A stretch of DNA of 64,000 nt from Tetranychus cinnabarinus (taxonomy: Eukaryota > Arthropoda > Arachnida > Trombidiformes > Tetranychidae), in assembly GCA_022266195.1 (NCBI GenBank), contig WHVY01000002.1, forward strand, positions 9,439,001 to 9,503,000, given 5' to 3'. This document shows positions 31,587 to 43,797 of this stretch, piece by piece. The position numbers were made by a program, and so were the translations under genes. The notes under the pieces were generated by a model that did not search any database, had not been told where the DNA came from, and saw only the letters and a list, made by a program, of their open reading frames with translations. Each line of letters starts with the position of its first letter. Position 1 is the stretch's first letter.

Positions 31587-32153
31587 ATGAGGTTTATCCC
31601 CATCGAGTTGATTTTAATTTTGTCCATTTTTAATTTTTCTCTATCTCATTTAACTTTGAAACAGCTGGAAGATTATGGTTTAAGTTCAGAGGATAACTAT
31701 TGGTGTCAAAATTATTCTGATTGTGATGTACTACCAAACAAAGTATGTAAAGTTTTGGCTAACCAAACATCGGCTGTACTCTCCTATGATAATCTCAATT
31801 TAATGGGTAAGAGTAGGATTGACGGTGATGAGAAGATAATCAAATGTAAATGTTGTGTGGCTAAAGGAACCAATATACTGATTCTGAGGAAATTATGGTT
31901 TGAAGCAATTGACCATTTAAATAGGTTGTCATCTCGATCCAAGGATAAGGATAACCCTGTAACATCAATGGCGACTACAATAACACAACCGACAAAACCA
32001 TCAACAGAACCGCCAAGGACAAGCGAATTACCAACAGATTCAGTGTCAATTGAAGTAACCAGTGACAATCTATTGATCAATACAGCCTCGGAAAATTCAG
32101 TTGAATTAACCCCATCAACTGATTTAACACAATCATTGGATGAAAATGGTTGA
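31587..32153 (+). CDS. Cys-rich secreted protein with Thr/Ser/Pro-rich tail
   Basis: Single-exon frame of 188 residues. Signal peptide MRFIPIELILILSIFNFSLS. Cysteines are confined to residues 39-90: WCQNYSDCDVLPNKVCKVL and KIIKCKCCVAKG, then ILRKLWFEAIDHL. The spacing C-x(4)-C..K-x-C..K-C-x-C-C plus the K-L-W step match the protein at 28850, so both belong to one local family. The last 70 residues are rich in Thr, Ser and Pro (TTITQPTKPSTEPPRTSELP), suggesting O-glycosylation. A good splice donor (GGGTAAGTT) lies 10 nt after the stop, so an intron in the 3' UTR is possible. Function unknown. Confidence 0.75.
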   Translation: MRFIPIELILILSIFNFSLSHLTLKQLEDYGLSSEDNYWCQNYSDCDVLPNKVCKVLANQTSAVLSYDNLNLMGKSRIDGDEKIIKCKCCVAKGTNILILRKLWFEAIDHLNRLSSRSKDKDNPVTSMATTITQPTKPSTEPPRTSELPTDSVSIEVTSDNLLINTASENSVELTPSTDLTQSLDENG

Positions 32154-34238
32154 TAAAAACACGGGTAAGTTGACTTTCAATGTTTATATTGTATTCAGCT
32201 TTGTTTGGATTTCACTCCATCTCAATCACAAGTTTACAGCTTTTAATTGCTATTAATAAACACAATTGATTTCTGATTTACTTTCTTTCCTTTCATTATT
32301 ATTGCCATTTTGGGTTCCTCCAAAATATGCGACGTATTCATAACAATCAAGCAAACAGGTGGATTGGCCCTGGACGAGCAACGGAAATACCTTTACCATC
32401 AATGACAACTCTATCAATAATCGTGCAAATTACATTCCTATTTTTACTCTTATTGTTGATTCCATCTGATAAAATAAATATCATTCTGGTACTTTTGAAT
32501 ATCGACCAAGATTCATTACCAAGTTGGATATACAAAAGCCAAAAGATCATGTTGTTAATGAAAATGGGTTAGAGTTTAAAATGAATAAGTGGCATCAGTT
32601 GGTGAAATACTTTGAAAATCAGTATTGTTTCAGTTGTTTTTTAGTCACTTTTTTGCTTAAACCAAATGAGTTAGAAAAAAACATGTGAAATTGATAGTTA
32701 ATTCCTTGAAATGAAGGCAATCTTGTTCAAGTTTGAGGACTTGTTTTATTGTTTGTTACCAAAAAAAACAGTTGCAACTTGAAACATTAAAATGATATAA
32801 ATGGGAAACAGATACAATTTGTCGATTATTGAGGTTCTAGCTAAACTTGATTGACCTTAAAATGGTTGATTTGAACAGTTTTGAATCCGGTGATTAGTGC
32901 ATCAACCATGATTCCGGAAAATAACTGTTTCAAATGTATATGTTGACTTATTGTTTCAACCAAAGAAAGATCTTGAATGAAATTAATAACGAAACCAGCC
33001 TTTTAATTATATAAAGCTTAAATTCAACTAACAATTACAAAACAGTAAAATAGTCACAATAATAAGACCTAATAAATCACATGAACTGGAACATCTTTTT
33101 GTAGCCCTTTGCATATCTCTTTTAGCTTCCTCTGGTTTAACTTAATCAAGATGAAAAAAGAGGTAAATTCAATTGAAATGAATTGTTAATTAAGCTCTGA
33201 TTTGGTGAGTGGTTCTGTAGGCCAAGAGTGGGGAATAAACGTCAAATGAATCTGCAAAACAACAATTTTCAATACAACTTTCACTTGAAAATCTGTGCAT
33301 GACAAATGCGCAGGAAAAACATGTGATTACAAACTGGTCTTTTGTTTGATTTTTCGGCTAACAGGATATTAATTATTGTTCAATGTCATGAGTTACTAAT
33401 CATGACATTAATTAGATTTATTGACATTAATTATGTTGAATCTTTAAGTATTGACTAATTATAATTGTGCTTTATTGTCAACCCATTGTTATCCTGTAAA
33501 TCATAGGTAAGTCTCTGCAAAAGCTGAATCCAGCAGATGTTTTCATTTATTGATAGCTTTCACTTTTCAGGCTCTTCGTCTACCCTTGTGACCATTGCTG
33601 TTTATGTGATTATTTCAATTTTACTGGACAGAATTAGTGATTTGGTAATGTTAAATAGATATTTGCTTTCCAAATTAATTGTCAAAACTTGTGTCATTCA
33701 GTTTAGTGGTTAAGTTCAAGGTCTAGTGGTGTAATAGAGTTGAAAAGGAACGGTGTCTTTTTAATTTAATATCACCTATTATTACTTATTGTAGGTGCTT
33801 AATACTATAAAGGTCAGCAGACTTGATTCAGTGATGGACAAAGGGAAAGCTATCAAGTTAATTTACTGCAAATCCGGTCTCATTCGGTGACAATACTTGC
33901 TCATATTGATCTGGTAGACTGAATTTACATTTTAAATGTTTCCTTTTCACTCTGATTCAGATTCTTTTCACTTTCACTTATTTTTTTCTCTCATTTTTCT
34001 TCATTTATCTGTTTAGCTGTAAACATACTCACACTATCAACATAAACAATCACTGTGACAGAGTTAATCATTAGTATTTAACGCTCAGACATTAAGTGCT
34101 TGGTTTTTGGATGTCTACCTTTTCATGTGATAATTGCAGTGTCTAATTTATTGTGATCATCTCCATTACAGATAATCATCTTCATCAGTTAACCTGCCAA
34201 ATTGGTTTTATATCTGACTAGTCACCCAGTTTTTAACA
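32154..34238. other. Intergenic; one weak exon candidate
   Basis: After an AACAG acceptor at about 32357 a short frame reads VDWPWTSNGNTFTIND.. to a stop, and 32475-32690 has a 70-codon open stretch (GTFEYRPRFITKLDIQKP). Neither has a family or clear partners. The rest is AT-rich without genes; the 150 nt before 34239 should hold the dehydrogenase 5' UTR. Confidence 0.4.
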
Positions 34239-35418
34239 ATGGGATTCACTTCTTGGCATCCTTTGTGGAGAATATTTTTAATCACTTTTGCCATCGTATT
34301 ATATTTATCTAACCATTTAACGGGTCTTAATGGTCTCATCAAATTGGTCGGATTTTTTTTCGCACTCCCACACATTTCATGGCAAATCTCAAAAGTTATT
34401 AGGAACTGGTGTCAATTAACTTTTGTTTCACCAATCAATAAAGCCGTTCTGATTACAGGATGTGATTCTGGCTTTGGTCAGATGGCAGCCAAAGCTCTAG
34501 ATACATATGGGTTCCATGTTTTTGCTGGATGCCTGCAACCTAAAGGTCTGGGTGCCCAAAAATTGTACAAGACTACTTCGAATAGATTGAGAATTTTAAG
34601 TCTTGATATTACCAGAGAAGATGATATAGATGCTGCAATCAAAGAAATTGAAGAATCTGATCTTACTCTATGGGCTGTTATCAATAATGCTGGTATTGTG
34701 GATTATGGTGCTATTGAATGGGACAATAATGCAAACCGTATCCGCAAAGTGATGGATGTTAATTTATTTGGAGCTATAAGAGTTATCTCTGCTTGTTTAC
34801 CATTGATAAGGCGTTCAAAGGGAAGAATCGTCAATGTTTCTAGTGTTTTCGGTAAGTAATTTTTGCTTTAATCTCATTTTCAGATATGATAGAAAATTAA
34901 TTTGTTGCTCTGTCTTTTGCTTAGGTCGTTTTACATTGAAAGGGTTGACTCCATATTGTATGAGCAAACATGCCTTAAAATCTTACACTGATGGCCTTCG
35001 ACGAGAACTGACGGATTTCGGAGTCAAAGTTGTTTGTATCGAGCCTTTATGCTATAAAACTGATATGACCAAAGAGGAAAGAATGGAGGAAGATTTAAAT
35101 GCTTGTTGGAAGACTACCAGCGATGAAGTGAAATCATTTTATAGTGAACAATACAAATCCGAGCTTCAAGAATCATTGGCTAGCCATTTTAAGTTGGCTC
35201 GATCTGAACTGAAAGAGGTTTCTGAGGCTATTGAAGAAGCTGTGACTGCCTCTAGCCCACTTGAATTTTATCGATGTACAGGACCAGTTGATGGATTGAT
35301 AGTTTGGCTTTGTGAACAATTTAATGATCAGTGTCTTGATTTGATTATGAGAGCTTCTAATTTGAAAATACTTGTCAAAGCTGTCAATTTCTTTTCACCC
35401 AAGCAAAAAGTGATTTAA
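34239..35418 (+). CDS. Membrane-anchored short-chain dehydrogenase (RDH/HSD17B6-like)
   Basis: NAD(P)-dependent oxidoreductase of the SDR superfamily, of the retinol/hydroxysteroid/beta-hydroxybutyrate dehydrogenase branch. Exons 34239-34851 and 34925-35418 join to 368 residues. Residues 9-55 are hydrophobic and would anchor it to a membrane, probably the ER. The Rossmann coenzyme motif is TGCDSGFG at 73-80, NNAG at 149-152, the catalytic Ser is in NVSS (201-202), and the catalytic pair is Y215..K219 (YCMSK). The C-terminal part carries RRELTDFGVKVVCIEP, common in this branch, and is long, as expected for retinol-type members. Substrate cannot be told from sequence alone. No paralogue in the window. 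Confidence 0.9.
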
Positions 35419-36078
35419 AGTCAACCTGCAAATTTATCGGAGTCCTTGGAAAAATTTATTCCAAAATCTATTCATTAACTATTTCAACCATTATATTGAT
35501 TTTATATCAATAGTTTACACACGAACTTATCGCTTTTGTCCCTGCAACAGAATTTAACGTAAATTGAACTACAATCAAAACCAGATGAATTATTCCGAGT
35601 AAATAACATTCATCTCTTTTTTGCCATCTGATTCTGCTATTCAATCAATTAACTCAACAAAAAATAAGTCAACACTCATTCAAAGAAATTAAGTACTCTC
35701 ATCAATTATAAGCAAAAAACTTGACAATTTGATTGAAATCTGAAAAAGGTGAATATGTCATGAACGAGGAACCAAAAAAATATACTAAACAACTACTCTG
35801 CGTAATAATATAATAATCATTAATAATCTTTTTGTATCAAGGTCTACAAAATAAATTTATAAGAATATATATAAATATATATTTTGAAGAAATAAAAATA
35901 CATGGAGATCGAAAAGGTTAATTACTTTATTCAAAGTTCAGAACCATTAGTTTACAATTGGAATGCCATTTCAGGTCAAGAAATTTTTGGAGCAAAATTG
36001 TTTATTGATAAATTACAAAAATTTGACCGAGATAGAAACATCCTTACTATGTTCATTGTTGACAATTTTTCAATGCAT
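35419..36078. other. Intergenic between convergent genes
   Basis: No gene. Contains the 3' flanks of the dehydrogenase (plus) and of the acidic-tailed protein (minus), with AATAAA at about 35890. Very AT-rich near 35850-35895. Confidence 0.5.
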
Positions 36079-36570
36079 TCAATCATCATCTGCTTCTTCA
36101 TCATCATCTTTTTCATCGTCTTTTTCATCGTCATCTTTTTCCTCGACATTTTTTTTCTTTTTCTTCTTTTTTGTTGGTTTTTTTGTTTCACTTTTCTCCG
36201 TTTTTCTCTTCTTTTTCTTCTTTGTAGTTTTTTCTTTCACCTCCTCAACATCATCATCGTCATCTTCATCATCCTCTTCGACTCTCTGTTTAATCTTTTT
36301 CTTCGTTTTCTTAGTTTTCTTATTTCCTCTGAGTCTTAAAAAATCGAGATTTGAATTGCTGCTATCATCATCATCGTCGTCGTCTGCTAGTAGGCACTTT
36401 TTCTTGCACTTTTTCTTGCTGTTATTCTTATATATCTCAACTACTTTGTACACCTTGCCTCCTTGTTTCATGTAACTCACTGACTTTTGATTACCACGGC
36501 AAGCATCAACATGAGTTGAAACCATGTAAACACAAAGTAATGTAATTAATGGTAGTAATCCAAATTTCAT
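36079..36570 (-). CDS. Secreted protein with Asp/Glu/Lys-rich tail
   Basis: Single-exon frame of 163 residues, start set at 36570 because MKFGLLPLITLLCVYMVSTH gives a signal peptide; the open frame upstream of it is not needed. Residues 24-60 form a short head with three Cys (CRGNQ, KKKCKKKC) and a YMKQGGKVYKVVEIYK strand-like stretch. The remaining 100 residues alternate acidic runs (ADDDDDDDSS, EEDDEDDDDD) with basic runs (KKTKKTKKKI, TKKPTKKKKKK) and end in DDDEEADDD. Such tails bind mineral, polyanions or metals in some secreted proteins, but no such role is shown here. The long plus-strand frames opposite are mirror images of these codon runs. No family recognised. Confidence 0.75.
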   Translation of the reverse strand: MKFGLLPLITLLCVYMVSTHVDACRGNQKSVSYMKQGGKVYKVVEIYKNNSKKKCKKKCLLADDDDDDDSSNSNLDFLRLRGNKKTKKTKKKIKQRVEEDDEDDDDDVEEVKEKTTKKKKKRKTEKSETKKPTKKKKKKKNVEEKDDDEKDDEKDDDEEADDD

Positions 36571-37993
36571 ATCATGTAAAGATGAATTGGCCAATAATGG
36601 GACCAGAATAAAATTTGGCACATCACATAATATTTGAACACGAGATGAGGGAAAAACACAGATTTATAAAACAGCGATGAGCGATGATATAAAAATGTTA
36701 CAAAGGGATGGTAAATGGCTTATAAAACAGTTATCACAATATGTTTCTTAGATTGATTCGTTTTACTTTAATGTCCAGGATGATTGAGGAAAATGTTAAC
36801 CGAGCTGTAAGACATCAATGTAAAAGTTTTAGTGATTGATGAAATCCAAGATCTGAAGCATTCGGTTTGAATCTTCAAATTAAAGTGATTCCATTTGATT
36901 AAGATCATTAAGTGTCAAGATTGAAACATTTGAAGGTTTGGTTAGATGAATATTTTGTGACCCAACTCGACCCAATTGTACTTTGGTGATCTTTAATCAT
37001 CAGCCTGGTGTCAAAAAGGTGAAAAGAAAGAGAGAAAAAGGATAAACCGAAAGTTGAGCAATTTGAATTGACAGTAGTCAACATCAATAGATTTACGATT
37101 AAAAAGTGTAAAATTAATTGCTCGGTAAACGTTTCCATTCTTCATCATCTTTTCAGTTATATTGTTAAACTGAATAGTTGTGAACAATTGTGCAAATTAT
37201 AAAGCAACTTAACAAAGAGATTGGTAATTAGAGATATTATTTTCAGAGGGACTTACATTGTACTGAGGTCAGTTCAATTTGAGATCTTTTTAAATTCACT
37301 TTAAATTTCATATGTTTCACATTCTGCTTCATTACTTGGTCATTCAAGATTTTATCATAAACTGTTTCTTTAGACAAGTATTCAAGAGTATTCAAGTTTG
37401 ATACCATCCAAAATCAACCAATCCATTAATCAGGTAACAACGAGAATCCGGCACATTTCCATTTGGCCAAAAAAGCTTTTACATTTACATTCATATTTTA
37501 ATTTAAATCATAGAAACCAAACAAAAACCAATCATATAAAGATGATGTAGATAGACATTGTCAACTTATTTCACGAATATCTTGGAAAAATATGAAAAAA
37601 ATACAACTGAATTAAAAATAATCACTTTCTTCGTTAATTTACAATGTTAGGTGAATTTAATGTAACGTTATTCAAAGAAAATCTAACAAAAATTCAAAAA
37701 TCCCACAAAATTTAGATGCGAGGGAAAGCGCCATCTGCTATCATTCAACTCAAGTCAAATCACTAGAGTGAGTTTTCTGTTTTTTTGATTCATTTTGAAG
37801 CAGTTGGGAGAGAAATGACAACATATTTGTTGTGAAGTATTAATTAATAGGCCTCTCTGTATTAACATCTTATAATTAATGTTTTTCAATAATGAAGAAT
37901 AATTTTTTCTCAATTGTTGACCGATCCAAAACTCAACTCTCCGAACCTCATCTATCTTAGATTCAAATTGAAAATCAATTCCATAAATCCAAG
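36571..37993. other. Intergenic, no gene seen
   Basis: Only short chance frames. Holds the divergent promoters of the acidic-tailed protein (minus) and the acyltransferase (plus). Confidence 0.5.
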
Positions 37994-39919
37994 ATGATGT
38001 TCAACTGTCTTGGAGAGTTATGGCTATACGTAATTACTTATACACCTCTTATAATATCGGTCTATCTTTTAATCATACCAACGTTTGGAATCAAAACGGG
38101 AATCAGTCGGTGTTACATCAAGCTCTTGATGTCAATATTTGAGGTAAGCATTTTTAACTCTTTTGCTGCATTGGTGTTCTCATTTTTCATCCCTAACCAG
38201 TTATTTCAGTTTTGTTTAGTTATTTTCTGTTCATTAGATACTTATTCGATCTTGATGAATTCAATCATGATCCATCTTCCAAAAAAAATGTATTATCGAT
38301 GAAACTAAGTGGAGATTGACTGTCAAAAGCATTAATGATATCACTTAACGCTTTACTTAAGCTTGAGTTCCATGTTAAGGTGTTGATGACATATATAAAT
38401 CTCTATCCTTTTCCTTTTCTCAACTCCAACCAATTTCTAAATCATCTGATTACACCTTGCATTTAAAGATTGATAAGCTTATCATAACATTTTATTATAT
38501 TTTAACTTATTCTTATTCTCCTTTTTTCACCTTTTTCTGTACAGTTTTGCCGGCAAACAATTGAAAAACAAGAGAGGAAAACAAGGCTTCATCAATTGAG
38601 AAGTATTGATTTAGAAACATCATCTGATGAAGATGACAAGAAAGACCATGAAGAAAAGCGTAACGCGATCAAAGACTTTTTCCTTCGTAATGATAATGAA
38701 GATGGAGATTATGTACACGAGTTTGTTCTATCTGATATTTTTGATTTTATTGTTCGTGGTATTGAAGCTGTAGCAGACGATGAAGTGACTAAACGTTTTT
38801 CAACTGAAGAATTGCAAACATGGAATTTATTAACGAGAACCAACAAAAATTATCTTAATGTATCTTATAAATTACTTTTGTTTTGGTCCATTGGCTGGAT
38901 TTTTAGATTTTGTGTCCTGTTTCCTATTCGAATGTTTATATTCGTTTTTGGTATGCTTTACTTACTTATTACCATGGCTTTGGTTGGACTTTTAAAAGAA
39001 TGTTCATTTAAAAAATGGCTTTATGATCATACCAGTGTGATAGCCTTCCGAATGCTTTCAAGAAGTTTATCTGCTACCATAAATTACCACGACACTCAAT
39101 ATAAACCTAAAGGAGGTTCGTTATGTGTTGCCAACCATACTTCACCTTTAGATGTACTCATACTTCACAATGATAATCCGTATGCAATAGTCGGACAACT
39201 TCATGGAGGGTTCCTTGGACTCATAGAGACCGCTCTTAACCGTGCCACCTCACATTGTTTCTTTGATAGATTTGAGGTTAATGATCGCAGTGCTGTTGTT
39301 CGGAAAATGCGACAACACATTATGGACCCAAAAAAGTTACCTATCCTTATTTTCCCAGAAGGGACTTGTATCAACAATTCAGCTGTAATGATGTTTAAAA
39401 AAGGTAGCTTTGAAGTTGCCGATGTTGTTTATCCGGTTGCCATTAAATATGATCAAATTTTTGGTGATCCGTTTTGGGATTCAAGTAAATATGGTTATTT
39501 TACATATATCATCAGAATGATGACTAGTTGGGCGATTGTCTGTGATGTTTGGTACATGAAACCTATGACAAGAGAAGTGAGTATAATCCATGATATTTTA
39601 TTGAAATGTTTATTTTTGGCTTGCTATTAACAATTATTTCAATTTCATCTTCCTTTCCATTTAGGACCATGAGTCTGCTGTAGATTTTGCCAATAGAGTT
39701 AAAAAAGCAATTGCTCGTCGTGGTGGGTTAGTTGATCTTGAATGGGATGGACAGTTAAAACGTCAACGAGTGAAACCTGAATTGAGAGCCAAAGTTCAAA
39801 GTGAATATAGTAGGAAGCTAAGCACCAAAAAAGCTCCTAATCCAAGTGAATTATTTTTAACAAATAACGCAATTAACTCAATTAATACATTAGAAACAAA
39901 TATTTCAAATACTAATTAA
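37994..39919 (+). CDS. Gpat4: Glycerol-3-phosphate acyltransferase 3/4
   Basis: ER enzyme making lysophosphatidic acid from glycerol-3-phosphate and acyl-CoA, first step of triacylglycerol and phospholipid synthesis. Exons 37994-38143, 38545-39576 and 39665-39919 give 478 residues, close to the animal GPAT4 length of about 456. A membrane segment near residues 10-30 and another hairpin about 155-195 flank an acidic cytosolic part (ETSSDEDDKKDHEEK). The acyltransferase motif I is NHTSPLD with H248 and D253; motif III is FPEGT at 320-324, with GxxFxDR-like CFFDRFEV between. The tail DLEWDGQLKRQRVKPELRAK is characteristic of the GPAT3/4 group. The C-terminal 40 residues are Asn-rich and divergent. 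GPAT3 versus GPAT4 is not decided; arthropods usually have one such gene. Confidence 0.92.
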
Positions 39920-42044
39920 TAAAACAAGGAAAACAAAACAAAACCGAGCGAAGTTTTAACAGCTACAAAATTAATTGAGTAAGTGAAAAAAGGAACAAAG
40001 AGATTTAAAAAAGCCACCTATTTTATTGATTCATTTGATTTTATACTTACTTATCAAACATCCTATTGGAATTCAAACTTTTCGAGAGTTTATTGTAAAA
40101 AAATCCAACTCAATTGAACACTTTGCCACCGAAAAAAAATTATTTAAAATGTGAAAATTTTGACTAAATTATAATTTACTTTTAACAATTTCCGTGAAGT
40201 AATTAATTAGTTAATGTCTCGTTTCTCTGTCACAAGTAATAAGACATTCATCATTTTTTTGTTACCATAAACCTCAGTTTCATTTTATAATCATTGACTT
40301 TAATCAAACTTGAAACACATTCAAATTAAGAGGTAATAACTGCAATTTAATGTTCATCGAATCACAATTTTTACAGTTGTTATTAACCTGGTAGTAATCA
40401 TAATTTCCTTTCATTTCTTTTGCAGCAATGATGATTTGCTTTCATTTTTACTTCTTTCATGATCAATCTTCAGACTATTCAGGAAAGTCAGAAATACAAG
40501 ACCATTTGAAGTTGTCATCATGGTAAAATTGAATTATGCATCAAATGAATAGAGGACAAATGAGTTAAATAGGGACGAACAGAGAAGATAAATATTTATC
40601 TTATTTTTTCTTTTTATTTTTATCCATAACGACTCTTAACTTGATCAATCGGCTCTTCAAGTTATCTTTAACATTACTTGCTATTAATTTTGATCAGGTT
40701 CTCGTTAACTATTACAAAACGATATTAACTACATCGATTACCCTTGATTATCATTATGTAAAACCGATTATCTGATGGTTCAAGTTTATTAGAGTTGACT
40801 GCCATGAGACAATTTTGCTTCATCTTGCTTTGCCACTTTTCATAAGCTTTACTTCCAGCTTATTAATTATCCAAGGACAATAACAGCCATTAATCAATGA
40901 TTTGATCAAGTAAACGAAGTAAAAACGGTCAAAAATCCAAAAAATGATTGTCATTGAACTAAATTAGGTTGAACTATCAAGAAGTAACTGGCAATGTCAA
41001 GTTGTTAGGCTAACACAATTTACCTGGACTGTCAAAATGACGACCAAAGACAATAATAACTACAAAAGGATGTAAAAGATGATGAATGATAAACACACGT
41101 ATTTCCAAATGGATAGAAATGATGAAAATGTGAATGGCAAATCAATCAGAATCTTATAAAAGAATAGAGAGAAAAAAGAAAAGATTCCGTTTCCTGACCC
41201 GAAAGGATAAAATTGATGGTTCGTTTCATGATGACCAAAAAATTTTCCTGTTTTTGTCTCAACTAAAAAAAGTGACCATTTAGTTTTTACGTGTTAAAAT
41301 TGACCTTCCTCATTGAGACTTGTCGGGGAATACCTTGAGAAATTAACAACTTTAAGTTGTCTATCAAATTAAATTTGCCTCTTATCAGAATCATTATTCC
41401 TTTTCTTTTCCATTTACTATTTTCTTACGATTTTTCACCATTTCAAATGAAGGATGCCATCTTTAATCAACGGCTGAACTTAAGCTATACTCAATAAGGA
41501 CAAGAAAATGTATTTTCCAGTACAATCGTCCTCACATTTAAATCAGTTCTGATTAGGCTTTGGAATGAGTATTAGATAATATTAATCTAAGTGCAATGAT
41601 GTTAATGACAGCCATTGATTTATTTCATTCCATTTTGCATTTAATTTGTGGTCAAATTGATTTGACGATTGTGGTTTCGATATCGTCTCGGATTGTAGTT
41701 GACTTTTTTTGTTCTCAGATTTAAGATAGAAACTAATTATTAATAATATTAATTGATATTAACAATAATTTCATCAACAATTAATGGTGTACTTTCCATT
41801 TAGTAACAATAACTTAATCAATAGTGACGGTAAGATTTGTGGAAAGGCAAAAATACAGTAAATAAAATGTTTAAATTAAATGTGTACCTTTAAGCTGGTT
41901 TTGTTAATCATCCAAGGAGAAGACAAAGAAAAATAATTGGCAATCATAAAGGTTAGTTTAATTGAATCCAAATTAGACTTTTGATAATTGATCATTTAGT
42001 ATTGAATGTTGCTGGATTTTAGGCCAAAAATGTTCAGGTTCAAT
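39920..42044. other. Intergenic between convergent genes, no gene seen
   Basis: About 2.1 kb of AT-rich DNA carrying the 3' ends of the acyltransferase and of parvin. No repeats or frames worth naming. Confidence 0.5.
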
Positions 42045-43797
42045 TTAGTGATGCTTGTATTTATCAAATATTGTGTACAATACTCGTAGGACGGATTTCA
42101 GGTCAGCATTGACAATATCTTCAGCCCGAACTTTGCTTTTAACCTGTTTCAAGAAAAAGATAATAAAGAAATTAATTAACATTATTTATCAACAGATTTG
42201 GAGTACGTTTCTATCTACTTGTGATAAAATTAACAAGCCTAACTTACATAAACACCAGCATCTTCCATTAACTGAAAAGCTACGTTGACATTGTGCAGCT
42301 TGTTGATGGGTGAACAATTAATGTAATTATGAAATGATAAGGCAGTTTCTTTACCAATCAAATTATCAGCCAATGGATCAACATCGGATGTTGTATAAAT
42401 GTTACCCAACGGAACGAAATAGCCTTCTAATGTGCCCATCAAAAAAATTAAAAGTAACCCGTCGCTGAATTGATTTGCATCCAAATCGGAACCAGTCGGA
42501 CCTGAGAAACATTCAATGTTGATTGAATTTAATTGGCGATTAACAAAGTTAACAAGCGATCGTTTAACAATTTGTAATTTATCTGGAGCATGATCAAATA
42601 GAGTATCAAAGGCATCTCTGGGTTCAACTCTCATGCCAAGTTCATCAAATGATCCAGTTAATTGTTCAGTAACTGTTCGTGTATGTAATTGGCCTTCTCG
42701 TTTCTGGACGACGACAACGCGAACGGAAACATTTTCAGGAAGCTTTATTGGAGCTCGATAATGACGAATCAGAGCAACTAAAAGATGAATAATTTCAACT
42801 GGATTTTTATCATGTATTCCTATATGAATGGAAAACAAAGAATGAATAAAATGTAAACAATAATAGATCAATGTGACCCAGAACTAATTTAAACTGATAG
42901 TTACCATCAACACTCCATTTGCTGTTAACCCATTTTGATTGTAAACCCAAGTGACGATTAGCAGTTTCCAAAACAACTCTCAATTTGTATTTTTGTAAAT
43001 CCTCATTTTGAGTAACCTCAATCACATCCAATTTTTGGCCACTAAATATAAATTAAAATAAAAATGAAACATTAGACTAATTAAAAGAGCTCATATCTAA
43101 AATGTCAGGGCAACTTACCTAAGTTTTTCAACCAGTTTACCTAAAATTTGTCCATCATAAAGATCATTAGGTAATGATTTTACAATTATCCTTTCATCTC
43201 TGTACAAAAAATATTAAAATGAACTTGTTAAATGAAGAACGAGCAAATTGTTGATTGATGTTTTGCTTACACAAGCTCATCGTTGATCCAATTAACCAGA
43301 ATTTTCAATAGCTCCTGATATTCACGGTTGTGATTGAAAGAAGGTTCCAACATGGTTCTTTCTTCATATTCACCTAATCAAACAAATAAAACAATTTATC
43401 ATTAATCATATTACTGGATGCTGATTATCACGGGAAACCCACCCAAGATGTATTCCTCTGGTCCATTTTCAATGGCTGGACTCAAGGTTGGTCCATCAAT
43501 GGCATCTTTACCTTCCTTTTCGAGTTCTTCAACTGTAAATGAATGGTGAATATAAAAAAGATTAGAAACGCAAAAATTGAAATGTCAAAATGTAATACTA
43601 GTCAAAGTGAATGACTGATTTCACTCTAGTTATCAATGTTGAAATGATTATAAAATTCCGTTAGACACAACAGTTAGTTTGTTTATTTCTTACTAATTAC
43701 CTTCTAATCCTTCCTTGATTTTCTTCCGACGACCAATTGTACCAAGATAATCTAAAACAGATTTATCTGCTTGTGGGGTTGATGGTGAAGCAGCCAT
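42045..43797 (-). CDS. parvin: Parvin (actopaxin), focal-adhesion adaptor
   Basis: Partner of ILK and PINCH in the IPP complex that links integrins to actin at adhesions and muscle attachment sites. Seven exons: 43701-43797, 43443-43532, 43271-43373, 43119-43199, 42905-43041, 42248-42819 and 42045-42143, total 1179 nt (392 residues; vertebrate parvins are about 365-397). The N-terminus is the family's short polar segment (KSVLDYLGTIGRRKKIKEGL). Calponin-homology domain 1 spans from NWINDELV through LPNDLYDGQILGKLVEKL to LVALIRHYRAP; a linker leads to CH2, seen in VNFVNRQLNSINIE, FSDGLLLIFLMGTLEGYFVP, NVAFQLMEDAG and the last exon VLRVLYTIFDKYK. Initiator context and exon phases agree throughout. 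A single divergence is a short GPTGSDLDAN insert at the start of CH2. Confidence 0.93.

Noticed and set aside
35902..36475. Long plus-strand frames rich in Phe, Ser and Leu
   Set aside because: They are the mirror of the Asp/Glu/Lys codon runs of the minus-strand gene at 36079-36570; no start context or family.
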